64,000 nt of DNA, from positions 86,228-150,227 of the forward strand of contig CASEBV010000015.1 of NCBI GenBank assembly GCA_949286415.1, in the 5' to 3' direction. A program made the position numbers and the translations under genes. Positions 25,275 to 36,357 of the stretch are shown here, in pieces (position 1 is the stretch's first letter; every line of letters begins with the position of its first letter). The stretch is from an uncultured Bacteroidales bacterium. Lineage in GTDB: Bacteria > Bacteroidota > Bacteroidia > Bacteroidales > UBA932. Below the pieces are notes generated by a model that was not told where the DNA came from, ran no database searches, and was given only the letters and a program-made list of their open reading frames with translations.

Positions 25275-26752
25275 TATGCAGGAGTGTCGTTGTCATATAT
25301 TACGAGGAGCTTGTCCCCGTCCTTCAGTACGCGGCTCCCGTTCGGGACAATGAATTTTCCGTCTCTCTTTATCATCATCACAAGCATGCCTTCCGGCATC
25401 TTCAGGTCTTTCAGCGTATTCCCTTTCGACAGAGTCTCTCTTGTAATGGTCACTTCAACGAGTTTCCCTGCTTCTTCAGGTACTTCAAACCCGATTTCAG
25501 TGCTGCCTTCCTCCTGGGGCAGGTCAAGCTTGAGAAGCCTTGACACAAATGAAATGGAACTTCCCTGGATTACAAGAGACAATATTGTGATGAAAAACAC
25601 CACATTGAAGATGATGTCTGATCCAGGTGTGCCTTCCACGACCGGGTATGTGGCGAAGATGATAGGTACTGCCCCCCTCAGCCCCACCCAGGAAATGAAT
25701 GACTTGGACGCAAAAGAAATCTTCCGGAAAGGAATCAGGGACAGGAACACGCTCAGGGGTCTCGCGACAATAATCATGAAAATTCCTATGAGAAGGGCCG
25801 CCGGGGCCACTTTCATCATCTCGTGCGGATTGACCAGCAGGCCGAGCGTGATGAACATCACCACCTGCATCAGCCATGTCAGGCCGTCGAAGAATGCAAA
25901 TATGTCCTTCCTGTTTACGAGCCGGTGGTTGCCGATGACGATACCTGCGAGGTATACGGCCAGATATCCGTTGCCCTGGAGTTTTGTCGTCACGGTAAAA
26001 GAAAAGAATACGATGCTCATGAGCAGGATGGCATACAGGGGGGCATTCTTGAGGTTGATTCTGTTCAGCAGCCATACCGAGCCGCAGCCCATAAGGAATC
26101 CGGAGGCGGCTCCGATTGAAAACTGGAGAGCAAGGGTCTTCAGGGCCTGAAGCACTATAGCCGTTGTCCCTGCTGCCCCTGTGCCGGCCTCCCCGAAGGC
26201 CGCCGCCATCTGAATGAGGATGATGGTCAGAATGTATGCCATCGGGTCGTTGCTTCCGCTCTCAAGTTCAAGCAGCGGCTTCAGATTGTTTTTCAGGTTC
26301 TGCTTTTTCTGGCCGAGCAGGTTGAAGACTGATGCCGAATCCGTGGAGGACATTGTGGCTGCGAGAAGAAAGCATGTCACCAGAGGAAGTGAGAACGGGA
26401 AAGACTTCCATTCCGACAGCATGAATATGAAGAGCCCCGTGAAGACGGTCGTCAGGATTACGCCGAGAGTGGAGAGAACCAGCCCCGGCCCGAGTACGGG
26501 TTTTATTTCCTTGAATCGGGTCTCCATTCCGCCTGTGAACAGGATGATGCACAAGGCGACCATGCCCAGGAACTGGGCCTGGCCGACATTGTTGAACTGA
26601 AGCCCGAGGCCGTCGGTGCCGAATATCATGCCTGCTACAAGGAACAGCAGGAGCGACGGAAGTCCGAAGCGGTAGCCTACCTTGCTTATGAGTATACTGC
26701 AGAATATCAGAATTGACATCAGGAGCAGTATGTTTTCAGAAGTGAATGTCAT
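25274..26752 (-). CDS. CPA1-type potassium/proton antiporter with TrkA-C domain
   Basis: Inner-membrane cation/proton antiporter resembling NhaP2/CvrA. About 12 membrane helices (residues about 5-390) include GLPSLLLFLVAGMIFGTDGLG, the discontinuous-helix region SSTDSASVFNLLGQ and NDPMAYILT (the ND motif of CPA1 exchangers). The cytoplasmic C-terminal part (about 400-492) ends in a TrkA-C/RCK_C-like domain (TLKDLKMPEGMLVMMIKRDG). The open frame extends 20 codons further upstream, but the ATG at 26752 overlaps the nth stop as ATGA and gives the normal family N terminus, so it is chosen. Likely role: potassium or pH homeostasis. Confidence 0.9.
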   Translation of the reverse strand: MTFTSENILLLMSILIFCSILISKVGYRFGLPSLLLFLVAGMIFGTDGLGLQFNNVGQAQFLGMVALCIILFTGGMETRFKEIKPVLGPGLVLSTLGVILTTVFTGLFIFMLSEWKSFPFSLPLVTCFLLAATMSSTDSASVFNLLGQKKQNLKNNLKPLLELESGSNDPMAYILTIILIQMAAAFGEAGTGAAGTTAIVLQALKTLALQFSIGAASGFLMGCGSVWLLNRINLKNAPLYAILLMSIVFFSFTVTTKLQGNGYLAVYLAGIVIGNHRLVNRKDIFAFFDGLTWLMQVVMFITLGLLVNPHEMMKVAPAALLIGIFMIIVARPLSVFLSLIPFRKISFASKSFISWVGLRGAVPIIFATYPVVEGTPGSDIIFNVVFFITILSLVIQGSSISFVSRLLKLDLPQEEGSTEIGFEVPEEAGKLVEVTITRETLSKGNTLKDLKMPEGMLVMMIKRDGKFIVPNGSRVLKDGDKLLVIYDNDTPA

Positions 26753-27402
26753 CTCTTTTCTGTTTTTGGAATGCGGTGTTCGTATTCTCTGCACCAGCTG
26801 CTGATTCCGCATCTTCCGCAGTCAGGTTTCCTGGCGGTGCATACATATCTCCCGTGCAGGATGAGCCAATGATGTGCCGCCGGACGAATCTCCGGAGGAA
26901 AGTTGTCCGTAAGGTCTTTTTCAACGGCTTCGACAGTCTTTCCTTCTGAAAGGCCGATTCTTCGTGATACCCTGAATACATGGGTGTCGACTGCAATCAC
27001 AGGCTTCCCGTAGATTACGGAGGCTATCACATTCGCCGTCTTTCTTCCGACGCCGGGCAATTTGACGAGTTCTTCGGGCTCGTCCGGCACTCTGCCTCCG
27101 AAGTCACTGACAAGAGTCCGTGCCATCCCTATCAGGTGCCTCGCCTTGTTGTTGGGGAATGAGATTGACTTTATGAGCCCGTATACTTCATCAAAAGAAG
27201 CGGCGGCAAGGTCTTCCGGATCCGGAAATCTCCTGAACAGTTTCGGAGTATGCATGTTTACCCTCTTGTCCGTGCACTGGGCCGAAAGTATCACGGCTAT
27301 CAGAAGATGGAAAGGGGAGTCGTACTGAAGTTCGCTCTTTGCGGATGGCATGTTTTCGGAAAACCATCCGCTTATGCCTCTGTATCTTTCCTCTCTGTCC
27401 AT
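26749..27402 (-). CDS. nth: Endonuclease III (DNA glycosylase/AP lyase)
   Basis: Removes oxidised pyrimidines from DNA and nicks at the abasic site. It carries the helix-hairpin-helix [14 protein letters not shown] with the catalytic Lys (about residue 120), the catalytic Asp in [12 protein letters not shown] (about 138), and the C-terminal [4Fe-4S] loop C-x6-C-x2-C-x5-C ([17 protein letters not shown]). At 217 residues it is standard. The start codon lies within the 3' end of ftsE (31-bp overlap) and the stop overlaps the antiporter start, so this is a tightly packed operon. Confidence 0.95.
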   Translation of the reverse strand: MDREERYRGISGWFSENMPSAKSELQYDSPFHLLIAVILSAQCTDKRVNMHTPKLFRRFPDPEDLAAASFDEVYGLIKSISFPNNKARHLIGMARTLVSDFGGRVPDEPEELVKLPGVGRKTANVIASVIYGKPVIAVDTHVFRVSRRIGLSEGKTVEAVEKDLTDNFPPEIRPAAHHWLILHGRYVCTARKPDCGRCGISSWCREYEHRIPKTEKR

Positions 27403-28106
27403 TCTTCTCCCTTTGTTTCTTGTCTGATGCCCATTTCTGTGCAGGTCTCATTGCCGCAGACCATTATTCTTCCTGGATATTTGTCCACAAGGGAATGGTT
27501 ATGCGTCACCATGACTATTGCCGTACCGTTGTTCCTGTTGATTTTGCACAGGAGCCCCATTATGCTGTCTGCCGTCTCCGGGTCAAGGTTCCCTGTCGGC
27601 TCATCGGCTATTATGACCTCTGGGCGGTTGAGCAGGGCCCGGGCAATTGCAACCCTCTGCTGCTCTCCTCCTGAAAGCTGGTGCGGCATCCTGTGTGACT
27701 TGTTCTTGAGTCCTACCGCATCCAGGACTTCGGCTATCCGCCTGTCCATTTCCCTTTCATCTCTCCACCCTGTGGCTTTCAGGACGAACCGTAGATTTTC
27801 CTCGACATTCCTGTCCATCAGAAGCTGAAAATCCTGGAACACGACTCCGAGCCTGCGCCTGAGGAAAGGTATCTCCTTTTCCCTGATGGTCCGCAGGTCA
27901 TATCCGCAGACCTGCCCGTTTCCTCCGGCAAGCCTGTTCTCTGCTATGATTGTCCTTATGACGGATGTCTTGCCTGTCCCGACTTTGCCCACAATATATA
28001 TGAAGTCCCCTTTGTATACCTTCATATTGAGCCCGTAGATGACAATGCTGTCGCCGCCGGCAATGTCGGCGCTGTCGAATGATATGATTGTTTCTCTGTT
28101 TTCCAT
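27372..28106 (-). CDS. ftsE: FtsE-like ABC ATP-binding protein
   Basis: ATPase of the FtsEX complex, which controls peptidoglycan hydrolases at division. Motifs: Walker [16 protein letters not shown] (about 36-50), Q-loop region [14 protein letters not shown], signature [19 protein letters not shown], Walker [14 protein letters not shown], and the switch His in IVMVTHNH. The length of 244 includes a short charged tail that overlaps nth. FtsX is not adjacent, which is common in Bacteroidales. A related MacB- or LolD-type ATPase cannot be excluded on motifs alone; the Bacteroides-like [10 protein letters not shown] loop and solo layout favour FtsE. Confidence 0.82.
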   Translation of the reverse strand: MENRETIISFDSADIAGGDSIVIYGLNMKVYKGDFIYIVGKVGTGKTSVIRTIIAENRLAGGNGQVCGYDLRTIREKEIPFLRRRLGVVFQDFQLLMDRNVEENLRFVLKATGWRDEREMDRRIAEVLDAVGLKNKSHRMPHQLSGGEQQRVAIARALLNRPEVIIADEPTGNLDPETADSIMGLLCKINRNNGTAIVMVTHNHSLVDKYPGRIMVCGNETCTEMGIRQETKGEEWTERKDTEA

Positions 28107-28127
28107 GTCATGAATACATATATTTTA

Positions 28128-28135
28128 CAAAAATA
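28128..28135 (-). promoter_or_regulatory. -7 box for the ftsE-nth-antiporter-rluA operon
   Basis: On the minus strand TATTTTTG fits TAnnTTTG, 21 bp ahead of the ftsE ATG. No TTG at the standard spacing is seen. It lies back to back with the plus-strand box at 28147-28154. Confidence 0.5.
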
Positions 28136-28146
28136 AGGAAAATAGT

Positions 28147-28154
28147 TACTTTTG
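28147..28154 (+). promoter_or_regulatory. -7 box for the TPR protein gene
   Basis: TACTTTTG fits TAnnTTTG and lies 17 bp ahead of ATG 28172. Only 11 bp separate it from the divergent box, so the two polymerases would compete. Confidence 0.5.
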
Positions 28155-28171
28155 TAAAAATATTTGTTGAT

Positions 28172-31100
28172 ATGATGAAACTGTTTTGTGCAGTCGCCTC
28201 ATGTTTGTCCGCCCTTTTTCTTGCAGGCTCCGCTGTCGCGGCATGCCCGGAAAATGTGCCGCCGTCCTGCGAACAGGACAGGACAGGCCTCAGGGGGGCA
28301 TTCCGGCAGGCACTATTCATATATGAGAAAGGAATGTATGAGGAGGCAATGTCCTGTTTCAGCAGGATAGCCGAAGAATATGATGAGCCCGAGGCCCGGG
28401 GCTATGCGGTGCTCTGCGCCGTGAAGATGAGGCTTCCTTCATATCGGGATTTGTCAGGGCCGTATCTTGAGAAATACCCCTTTTCTGCCGTCTCGTCCAG
28501 GATAAGATATGCGGATGCCCTCAATCTGTTCGATTCAGGGAATTACGGAGCCGCGTCCGAAATCCTTGAGTCCATATCCCTGAAGTCTCTGGAAAGGGGC
28601 CAGAGGAACGAATACCGGTTCAAGAGGGCGTATTGCGATTATGAAAACGGCGAAATGGCCCGTGCTCTTGACCGTTTTTCAGAACTTTCAGCGGCTGGAA
28701 AATCGGACTATACTGCCGCTTCGTGCTATATGGCCGGGTATATCTGCTATTGTCAGAAAAATTTTCAGGAAGCAGCCGGATGGTTTGAAAAGTCCTCGGT
28801 CGACAGCCGTTTTTCTGCGATGAGTCTCTACTATCTGGCGGAATGCCGCTTCATGCTCAAGGACTACGGGTATGTAATAGAAAAAGGACCGGAATTGCTC
28901 GGCTCAGTCCCGGAGGAATGCCTGCCTAAGCTGAACAGGCTCATATCCGAGTCTTTCCTTGTGCAGGGAAATGCCAGTGAGGCAAGAAAATATTATGGCG
29001 GAAACTCCGGCGGGTCCCAGCCGGCATCCCGCTCAGACTTTTTTTATGCCGGGTCGCTGCTCTATGCCGTCGGTGACTTTTCCGGAGCGATAGACAATTT
29101 CTCGATGATGACTGACAGAAGCGATTCCGTCGGTCAGGTCGCCAATTACAAGTTGGGCTACAGCTATATCAGGACAAAGAACAAGGTTTCCGCCCTTGAT
29201 GCCTTCAGGGCTGCTGCGGAAGCCGGATATGACCCTGACATATCGGAAGATGCATATTTCAATTATGCCAAGCTTTCATTTGACCTGAACAATGACAGGT
29301 CTGTCTTCCGCAGTTACCTTGAAAAATATCCGGATGCGGGCAAGTCGGAAAAAATCTACAGCTATATGGCGGTTGCGGCATTGCAGGAACATGATTATGC
29401 CGGGGCTGTAGAAGCGTACGACAACATAGACGAACTGGATCCTGTGATGAAGAGCAATTATATGAAAGCCAATTATCTGCGCGCATCCGAACTCGCTTCT
29501 GCAGGGGCATGGCGGGATGCAGTGCCGTATCTGAAGGCTGCGGTGTACTATTCTGACAGGAGGGATACTTTCAATCAGATGTCAAGCTATTGGCTGGCAG
29601 AGGCTTATTACAGGGATGACAGATTTGACGATGCCCTTGGCCTCTATACCAGGCTCTACAATATTTCTGCACTTTATGGAATGGATGAGTCGTGGATGAT
29701 TCCATATGGAATAGCATATTGCCATTTTAAGAAAGAAGACTATTCTTCTGCCGCCCGCTGGTTCTCTGAATATCTCAAGGGTGAGCGGCTGACATGGCGG
29801 AAGGATGCGATGCTCCGTTATGCGGACTGCCTTTTCATGCAGAAAGAATATGCTGATGCTGCGGCATCATACGATGAGGTGAGAAAAGAATATTTTGATG
29901 TCAATGACATCTATCCGTATTATCAGGCGGCGGTGGCATATGGTCTTGCCGGAGATGAGGAAAGGAAGGTGACTCTTCTTCGCAATGCTGCGGAGGCCGA
30001 TTCTTCTTCTCCGTTTTATCCGGAGGCCATGTTTGAACTCGGCCGTTCATATCTTGTCTCGGGAAAGGAGGAACTTGCGGCCGATACTTACCGGAAGCTT
30101 GCAGCCTCGTCAAGGGACAGCATTTTCATCGCAAGGGCTCTCATAGAGTTGGGCATGATATCACGTAACCGGTCCGACAATGAGGCCGCACTCCGCTATT
30201 ACAGGAAAGTCGTTGAAGAGCTTCCTCTGTCCGGCTATGCGGATGATGCCCTGCTGGCAATAGAGTCTGTCTATCAGTCTGAGAACAACCCTCAGGCTTA
30301 CCTTGACTATATTGCCCGAATAGGCAGGTCGTCACTCAAGACTGAGGATGAGAAGGAAATGATGATTTTCAATGCTGCGGAGCAGATTTATCTCTCCGAG
30401 AATTATCCGAAGGCCATTGTCTCAATCCAGTCATACATAGAGGCTTATCCTGACGGAGCCAAAATTCCGCAGGCATATTATTATATGGCCGAATGCTACC
30501 GGAATACAGGAAAACCTGACCGTGCGTGCGACTATTATGCCAAGGTCATGGATGCAGGAGCCGGTTCTTATGCGGAACTTGCGTGTCTGAACTTTGCGGG
30601 ACTTTCATATGGCATGCAGCGGTATGAAAGGGCATACGAGGCTTATCGGTCCTTGTCGGAAATAGCCGTGATTGACAATAATATCCATCTGGCCAGCATG
30701 GGAATGATGCGGTCTGCATATGGGGCTAAGATGTTCGCGGAGGCGGTTTCCTGCGCTGATGCAGTGCTTTCGGACAGCCGGTCGGATGCCGATGAAAGGA
30801 GAGAGGCTGAATTCATCAAGGCCAAGTCGTGCCTCGCCCTAAGCAGGAGGGATGAAGCCTATGCCATCTTTGCCGGCCTTGCATCGGACCCGGTTACTCC
30901 CGAGGGCGCGGAATCGGCCTATCTTATGATTCTTGACAGCTATGACCGCGGGGATTTCGCCCAGTTGGAGACCAGGGTATATTCTTTCTCCGACTCCTCG
31001 CGAGGGCAGGCCTACTGGCTGGCGAAGTCGTTCCTGGTCCTCGGGGATTCGTTTGTGGACAGAGGCGAATATGACCAGGCAATGGCAACCTTCGAAAGCA

Positions 31101-31210
31101 TCCGGGACGGATATCAGCCTTCCCCGGAAGACGATGACATTGCCGACAATGTGTCATTGCGTATCAGTAAACTCAAGGAAATAACGCAGCAGGGAACTGC
31201 CGAAATGTAA
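28172..31210 (+). CDS. Large periplasmic tetratricopeptide-repeat protein
   Basis: A 1012-residue exported scaffold. After a signal peptide (about 1-22, ending AVA; Cys follows at the +2 position, so a lipoprotein is possible but not clear), the rest is built of TPR-like helix pairs. Examples are FIYEKGMYEEAMSCFSRIAE, AVYYSDRRDTFNQMSSYWLA, YADAAASYDEVRKEYFDV and ENYPKAIVSIQSYIEAYPDG, with the usual A/G-Y-P spacing of TolA/YbgF-type repeats. The open frame extends 28 codons upstream, but ATG 28172 gives the signal peptide and follows the -7 box. Its stop overlaps the start of an outer-membrane protein, suggesting the two act together at the envelope. Confidence 0.85.
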   Translation: MMKLFCAVASCLSALFLAGSAVAACPENVPPSCEQDRTGLRGAFRQALFIYEKGMYEEAMSCFSRIAEEYDEPEARGYAVLCAVKMRLPSYRDLSGPYLEKYPFSAVSSRIRYADALNLFDSGNYGAASEILESISLKSLERGQRNEYRFKRAYCDYENGEMARALDRFSELSAAGKSDYTAASCYMAGYICYCQKNFQEAAGWFEKSSVDSRFSAMSLYYLAECRFMLKDYGYVIEKGPELLGSVPEECLPKLNRLISESFLVQGNASEARKYYGGNSGGSQPASRSDFFYAGSLLYAVGDFSGAIDNFSMMTDRSDSVGQVANYKLGYSYIRTKNKVSALDAFRAAAEAGYDPDISEDAYFNYAKLSFDLNNDRSVFRSYLEKYPDAGKSEKIYSYMAVAALQEHDYAGAVEAYDNIDELDPVMKSNYMKANYLRASELASAGAWRDAVPYLKAAVYYSDRRDTFNQMSSYWLAEAYYRDDRFDDALGLYTRLYNISALYGMDESWMIPYGIAYCHFKKEDYSSAARWFSEYLKGERLTWRKDAMLRYADCLFMQKEYADAAASYDEVRKEYFDVNDIYPYYQAAVAYGLAGDEERKVTLLRNAAEADSSSPFYPEAMFELGRSYLVSGKEELAADTYRKLAASSRDSIFIARALIELGMISRNRSDNEAALRYYRKVVEELPLSGYADDALLAIESVYQSENNPQAYLDYIARIGRSSLKTEDEKEMMIFNAAEQIYLSENYPKAIVSIQSYIEAYPDGAKIPQAYYYMAECYRNTGKPDRACDYYAKVMDAGAGSYAELACLNFAGLSYGMQRYERAYEAYRSLSEIAVIDNNIHLASMGMMRSAYGAKMFAEAVSCADAVLSDSRSDADERREAEFIKAKSCLALSRRDEAYAIFAGLASDPVTPEGAESAYLMILDSYDRGDFAQLETRVYSFSDSSRGQAYWLAKSFLVLGDSFVDRGEYDQAMATFESIRDGYQPSPEDDDIADNVSLRISKLKEITQQGTAEM

Positions 31211-32982
31211 TGAAAATGTACGGGAAAATCATATGCCGCATATTGCCGGCCATCTTATCGGCGGCATTCAATTTGTCACTGCAGACTGCCGGGGCGCAGA
31301 ATATAGACCCGACTGTGGAAGTGACCAGACAGTATGAAGGTAAGCTTGCAGAAGTGCACAAGCCTGTGCAGACAATGCCTGTTCCCGACAGCCTGCAGCA
31401 TTTTGACCTTGAATTTGAATACAATGTCTATGATTCTCCGTATGGCGGAACATACTCGTTTGATCCTCTTGTCCTTGACATGACTCCCGGCGCTGCGGAT
31501 TTCGGACGCAGGACATTCATGCTGAAGGCAGGGGCCGGATTGCCGCTTCAGCCTGTGCTTGATGCCGTATGGTCCCCGCAGCTGAAAGGGAATTTCAGGA
31601 TGAATGTATACGCATCCCACAGGTCGTATTTCGGGAAATACAGAAGTATCGGCCTCTCTTCCGGCAAGGAAACGGTGTCGGTGTCGGATGGCAGGGCGTC
31701 GGGCAAAGGGAAAAATTACCGGGGATATGACATGGTTTCCGCTGCCGGGGTGAGCGGAAGCTGGTTCTGGAAAGGCGGGCTCATGACATTTGATGTCGGC
31801 TATTATGGGGCGGGAGCACGCGACACTTCTTTGACGAGGGGCTTTGATGCCCTTGATGTCAGGGCGGACATCAGGTCCGACGGCTCCGCCGGGAGGAAAT
31901 TCCATTATGACGCCTCGCTCCGCTATCGTTTCGGTGAAGACAAGGCCGGACTTTCAGGGCTGTCTTCCGGCCGCGGCTGGCTCAGGGAGCATCTGTTCGG
32001 ACTCGGCCTGTCCATGGGACCGTCCTTGACTCCATATTCCAGGGCATTGCTCGGAGTCTCGTTCAATCTGGCTGATTACGGACCCGGATTCAATTCATAT
32101 GCGGGGGATATTTCCGTGACCCCGCGTTATCTTCTGGACAAAGGCCGGTGGGATCTTGACCTCGGGGTAAAACTGGCTTTCCACTTCTTCAACAGGGCCT
32201 CTTCCGAGAGGAATCTTTTTGACATGGCATCCACTCAGTTCGTATATCCGGATGTCAGCATAAGCTTTGAAGCTGTCAGAGATTATCTTGACCTGTATTT
32301 CAAGGCAGGAGGAGGGGACGAAGTCATGACCTGGTCCGACCTGCTCGGGCATAACAGGCATTTTGACATTTACAGGACTGCGTCCCTGCCTCTGGGCAAT
32401 ATTGTCGAACGGGTTTCGGCGGACATAGGGCTCAGGGGAAACATCGCTTCTCGGTTCGGATATGACCTCCATGCCGGATATTCCAATTATGCCAATGCCT
32501 TTCTTGACGGCGTCATGTTGTCCGGAGCAGATATGCCTGTCTATGTCCCTGTATTCGGTGCCTGCCAATTGTTCAGGCTTACCCTTGATTATGAATGTAT
32601 ATCGCAGGATTTTTCTCTTGACGGGTCTCTTTCGTGGAAAAATTCTGATGCGGCAAAAAAGAATCCCGGCGCATTCGCGCCTGCGGCGTTATCAGGTTAT
32701 GTCAATATGGTATATAATTGGAACAGAAGGATATATGTGGGCATTGACTGCGGTTTTGCCACTGCAAGGAAAGGATTTCTGCCCATCGGCGGCAATCTTC
32801 CTTATTCCGCGGCTGCGATTCCAGGCTATGCCGACCTCGGGGTGTCTGCCGAGTTCAAATTCACAAGGCAGTTGTCTTTCTGGGCACATGGCGGAAATCT
32901 GCTTGACATGACAGTCCAGAGAGTTCCGCTCTATGCAGAGTCCGGCATCAATTTTACGGCCGGAATTTGCTTGAATTTGTAA
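31210..32982 (+). CDS. Predicted outer-membrane beta-barrel protein paired with the TPR protein
   Basis: A 590-residue exported protein with signal peptide (about 1-29, ending AGAQ) and a short periplasmic stretch with VHKPVQTMPVPDSL, then about 500 residues of alternating strands such as LKGNFRMNVYASHRSYFGKY and SADIGLRGNIASRFGYDLHA. This resembles the barrel part of TonB-dependent receptors, but no plug domain is present. It is a conserved Bacteroidales type often annotated as hypothetical or TonB-dependent receptor. The start codon shares its A with the upstream TAA (TAATG), so translation is coupled to the TPR protein. Function is unknown; a periplasm-to-outer-membrane complex is an inference. 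Confidence 0.7.
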   Translation: MKMYGKIICRILPAILSAAFNLSLQTAGAQNIDPTVEVTRQYEGKLAEVHKPVQTMPVPDSLQHFDLEFEYNVYDSPYGGTYSFDPLVLDMTPGAADFGRRTFMLKAGAGLPLQPVLDAVWSPQLKGNFRMNVYASHRSYFGKYRSIGLSSGKETVSVSDGRASGKGKNYRGYDMVSAAGVSGSWFWKGGLMTFDVGYYGAGARDTSLTRGFDALDVRADIRSDGSAGRKFHYDASLRYRFGEDKAGLSGLSSGRGWLREHLFGLGLSMGPSLTPYSRALLGVSFNLADYGPGFNSYAGDISVTPRYLLDKGRWDLDLGVKLAFHFFNRASSERNLFDMASTQFVYPDVSISFEAVRDYLDLYFKAGGGDEVMTWSDLLGHNRHFDIYRTASLPLGNIVERVSADIGLRGNIASRFGYDLHAGYSNYANAFLDGVMLSGADMPVYVPVFGACQLFRLTLDYECISQDFSLDGSLSWKNSDAAKKNPGAFAPAALSGYVNMVYNWNRRIYVGIDCGFATARKGFLPIGGNLPYSAAAIPGYADLGVSAEFKFTRQLSFWAHGGNLLDMTVQRVPLYAESGINFTAGICLNL

Positions 32983-32999
32983 TAAAATTGCTAAATTTG
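32971..32999 (+). promoter_or_regulatory. gyrB promoter
   Basis: TTG (32971-32973), an 18-bp spacer and TAAATTTG (32992-32999) match the Bacteroidetes consensus. The leader to ATG 33025 contains AGAGGAGA, a purine-rich site that could pair with 16S rRNA. Confidence 0.65.
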
Positions 33000-33015
33000 T
33001 CCGTTTGATATTTAA

Positions 33016-35019
<2,004 letters not shown>

Positions 35020-35085
35020 AGGTGGTCCTGAATTTTCGGACAGTTTGACAATACCATTATTAACGCATACCAAAATTCAACAGTT

Positions 35086-36348
35086 ATGGATATTTTTGAC
35101 AGAATAGCAAAAGATTCAGGCGGCCCGCTCGGCCAGTACAGACAGAAGGCTTTCGGCTATTATATGTACCCGAAGCTTGAAGGAGAACTCGGTCCGCACA
35201 TGATATTCAACGGCAAGCCGGTGCTCTGCTGGAGCCTTAACAATTATCTCGGACTTGCCAATCATCCTGAGGTGAGGAAGACTGACGCCGAGGCTGCTGC
35301 CAGATGGGGCCTTGCATACCCGATGGGAAGCCGCATGATGTCCGGCCATACTTCCCTCCACGAGAAGTTTGAAAGGGAGCTTGCGGATTTTGAGAAAAAG
35401 GAAGATGCATTCCTCTTCAATTTCGGATATCAGGGAATCATTTCCACAATCGACGCACTCATGGACAGACATGATGTGATTGTATATGATTCAGAAGCAC
35501 ATGCATGTCTCATTGACGGTGCCCGTCTTCACATGGGAAAGAGAATGACATACCGCCACAATGACATCGAGAGCTGCGAGGCTACCCTGAAGAGAGCCAC
35601 CAAGCTCTGTGAGGAGACCGGCGGAGGCATTCTCCTCATCACCGAAGGCGTATACGGCATGACCGGCGCTCTCGGCATACTTGACCAGATAGTTGCGTTG
35701 AAGAAGAAATACAATTTCAGAATCCTCATTGACGATGCCCACGGTTTCGGCGTGATGGGCGAGCACGGCCGCGGCACTTCCGAGCATTTCGGTGTCATGG
35801 ATGAAGTTGACCTCTATATCGGAGCATACGCGAAGTCCATGGCCTCAATCGGAGGATTTGTTGCCGGCCCGAAGGTAATCATAGACTATCTCCGCTACAA
35901 TCTCCGCTCCCAGATTTATGCCAAGTCACTTCCGATGGCATTCGTGGAAGGCGGACTCAAGAGACTTGAGATCATAAGGAGTTCCGAGGGAGATGAGCTC
36001 CGCAAGAAGCTCTTCACAGTCACCAGGGCGCTTCAGAAAGGATTCAGGGACATGGGACTTGAGATAGGCCCTGCAGAAGCCTGTGTCACTCCGGTGGCAG
36101 TCAAGGGCGGTGTGGTTGAAGCCACCAACATTGCCAAGGACCTTCGCGAGAACTATGGCATATTCTGCTCTATAGTCGTTTATCCTGTCATTCCGAAGGG
36201 CATGATCATTTTCCGTATCATCCCGACGGCGGCACATTCGATGGAAGATGTGGAATACACGCTCAAGACTTTCTCCGAGGTTGTGGCTAAGCTCAAGAGA
36301 GGAGAGTATGAAGGGGACGAGATTCCTGATATGGCAATCCACGACTGA
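35086..36348 (+). CDS. Alpha-oxoamine synthase, serine palmitoyltransferase-like (PLP)
   Basis: PLP enzyme condensing an amino acid with an acyl thioester. The PLP lysine is Lys250 in AYAKSMASIGGF. The KSxASxGGF form is that of bacterial serine palmitoyltransferases, whereas 2-amino-3-ketobutyrate ligases have a TLGKALGG-type loop. The stacking His is in DSEAHACLIDGARLHMG, and LIDDAHGFGVMGEHGRGTSE holds the Asp/His pair. Its 420 residues are slightly longer than typical because of the N terminus (FDRIAKDSGGPLGQYRQK). It is followed by an SDR (9 bp) and an acyltransferase-like gene (7 bp), a context fitting sphingolipid or sulfonolipid (capnoid) base synthesis. Cysteate or serine could be the amino acid; the sequence does not decide. 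Confidence 0.82.
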   Translation: MDIFDRIAKDSGGPLGQYRQKAFGYYMYPKLEGELGPHMIFNGKPVLCWSLNNYLGLANHPEVRKTDAEAAARWGLAYPMGSRMMSGHTSLHEKFERELADFEKKEDAFLFNFGYQGIISTIDALMDRHDVIVYDSEAHACLIDGARLHMGKRMTYRHNDIESCEATLKRATKLCEETGGGILLITEGVYGMTGALGILDQIVALKKKYNFRILIDDAHGFGVMGEHGRGTSEHFGVMDEVDLYIGAYAKSMASIGGFVAGPKVIIDYLRYNLRSQIYAKSLPMAFVEGGLKRLEIIRSSEGDELRKKLFTVTRALQKGFRDMGLEIGPAEACVTPVAVKGGVVEATNIAKDLRENYGIFCSIVVYPVIPKGMIIFRIIPTAAHSMEDVEYTLKTFSEVVAKLKRGEYEGDEIPDMAIHD

Positions 36349-36357
36349 TTTCATGAA

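Noticed and set aside
25125..26150. Plus-strand open frame of about 340 codons
   Set aside because: Lies antisense to the antiporter and rluA, is Ser/Arg/Pro-rich and shows no family features.
35086..36348. 2-amino-3-ketobutyrate CoA ligase (kbl)
   Set aside because: The PLP-lysine loop is KSMASIGGF, the SPT type, there is no adjacent threonine dehydrogenase, and an SDR follows instead.
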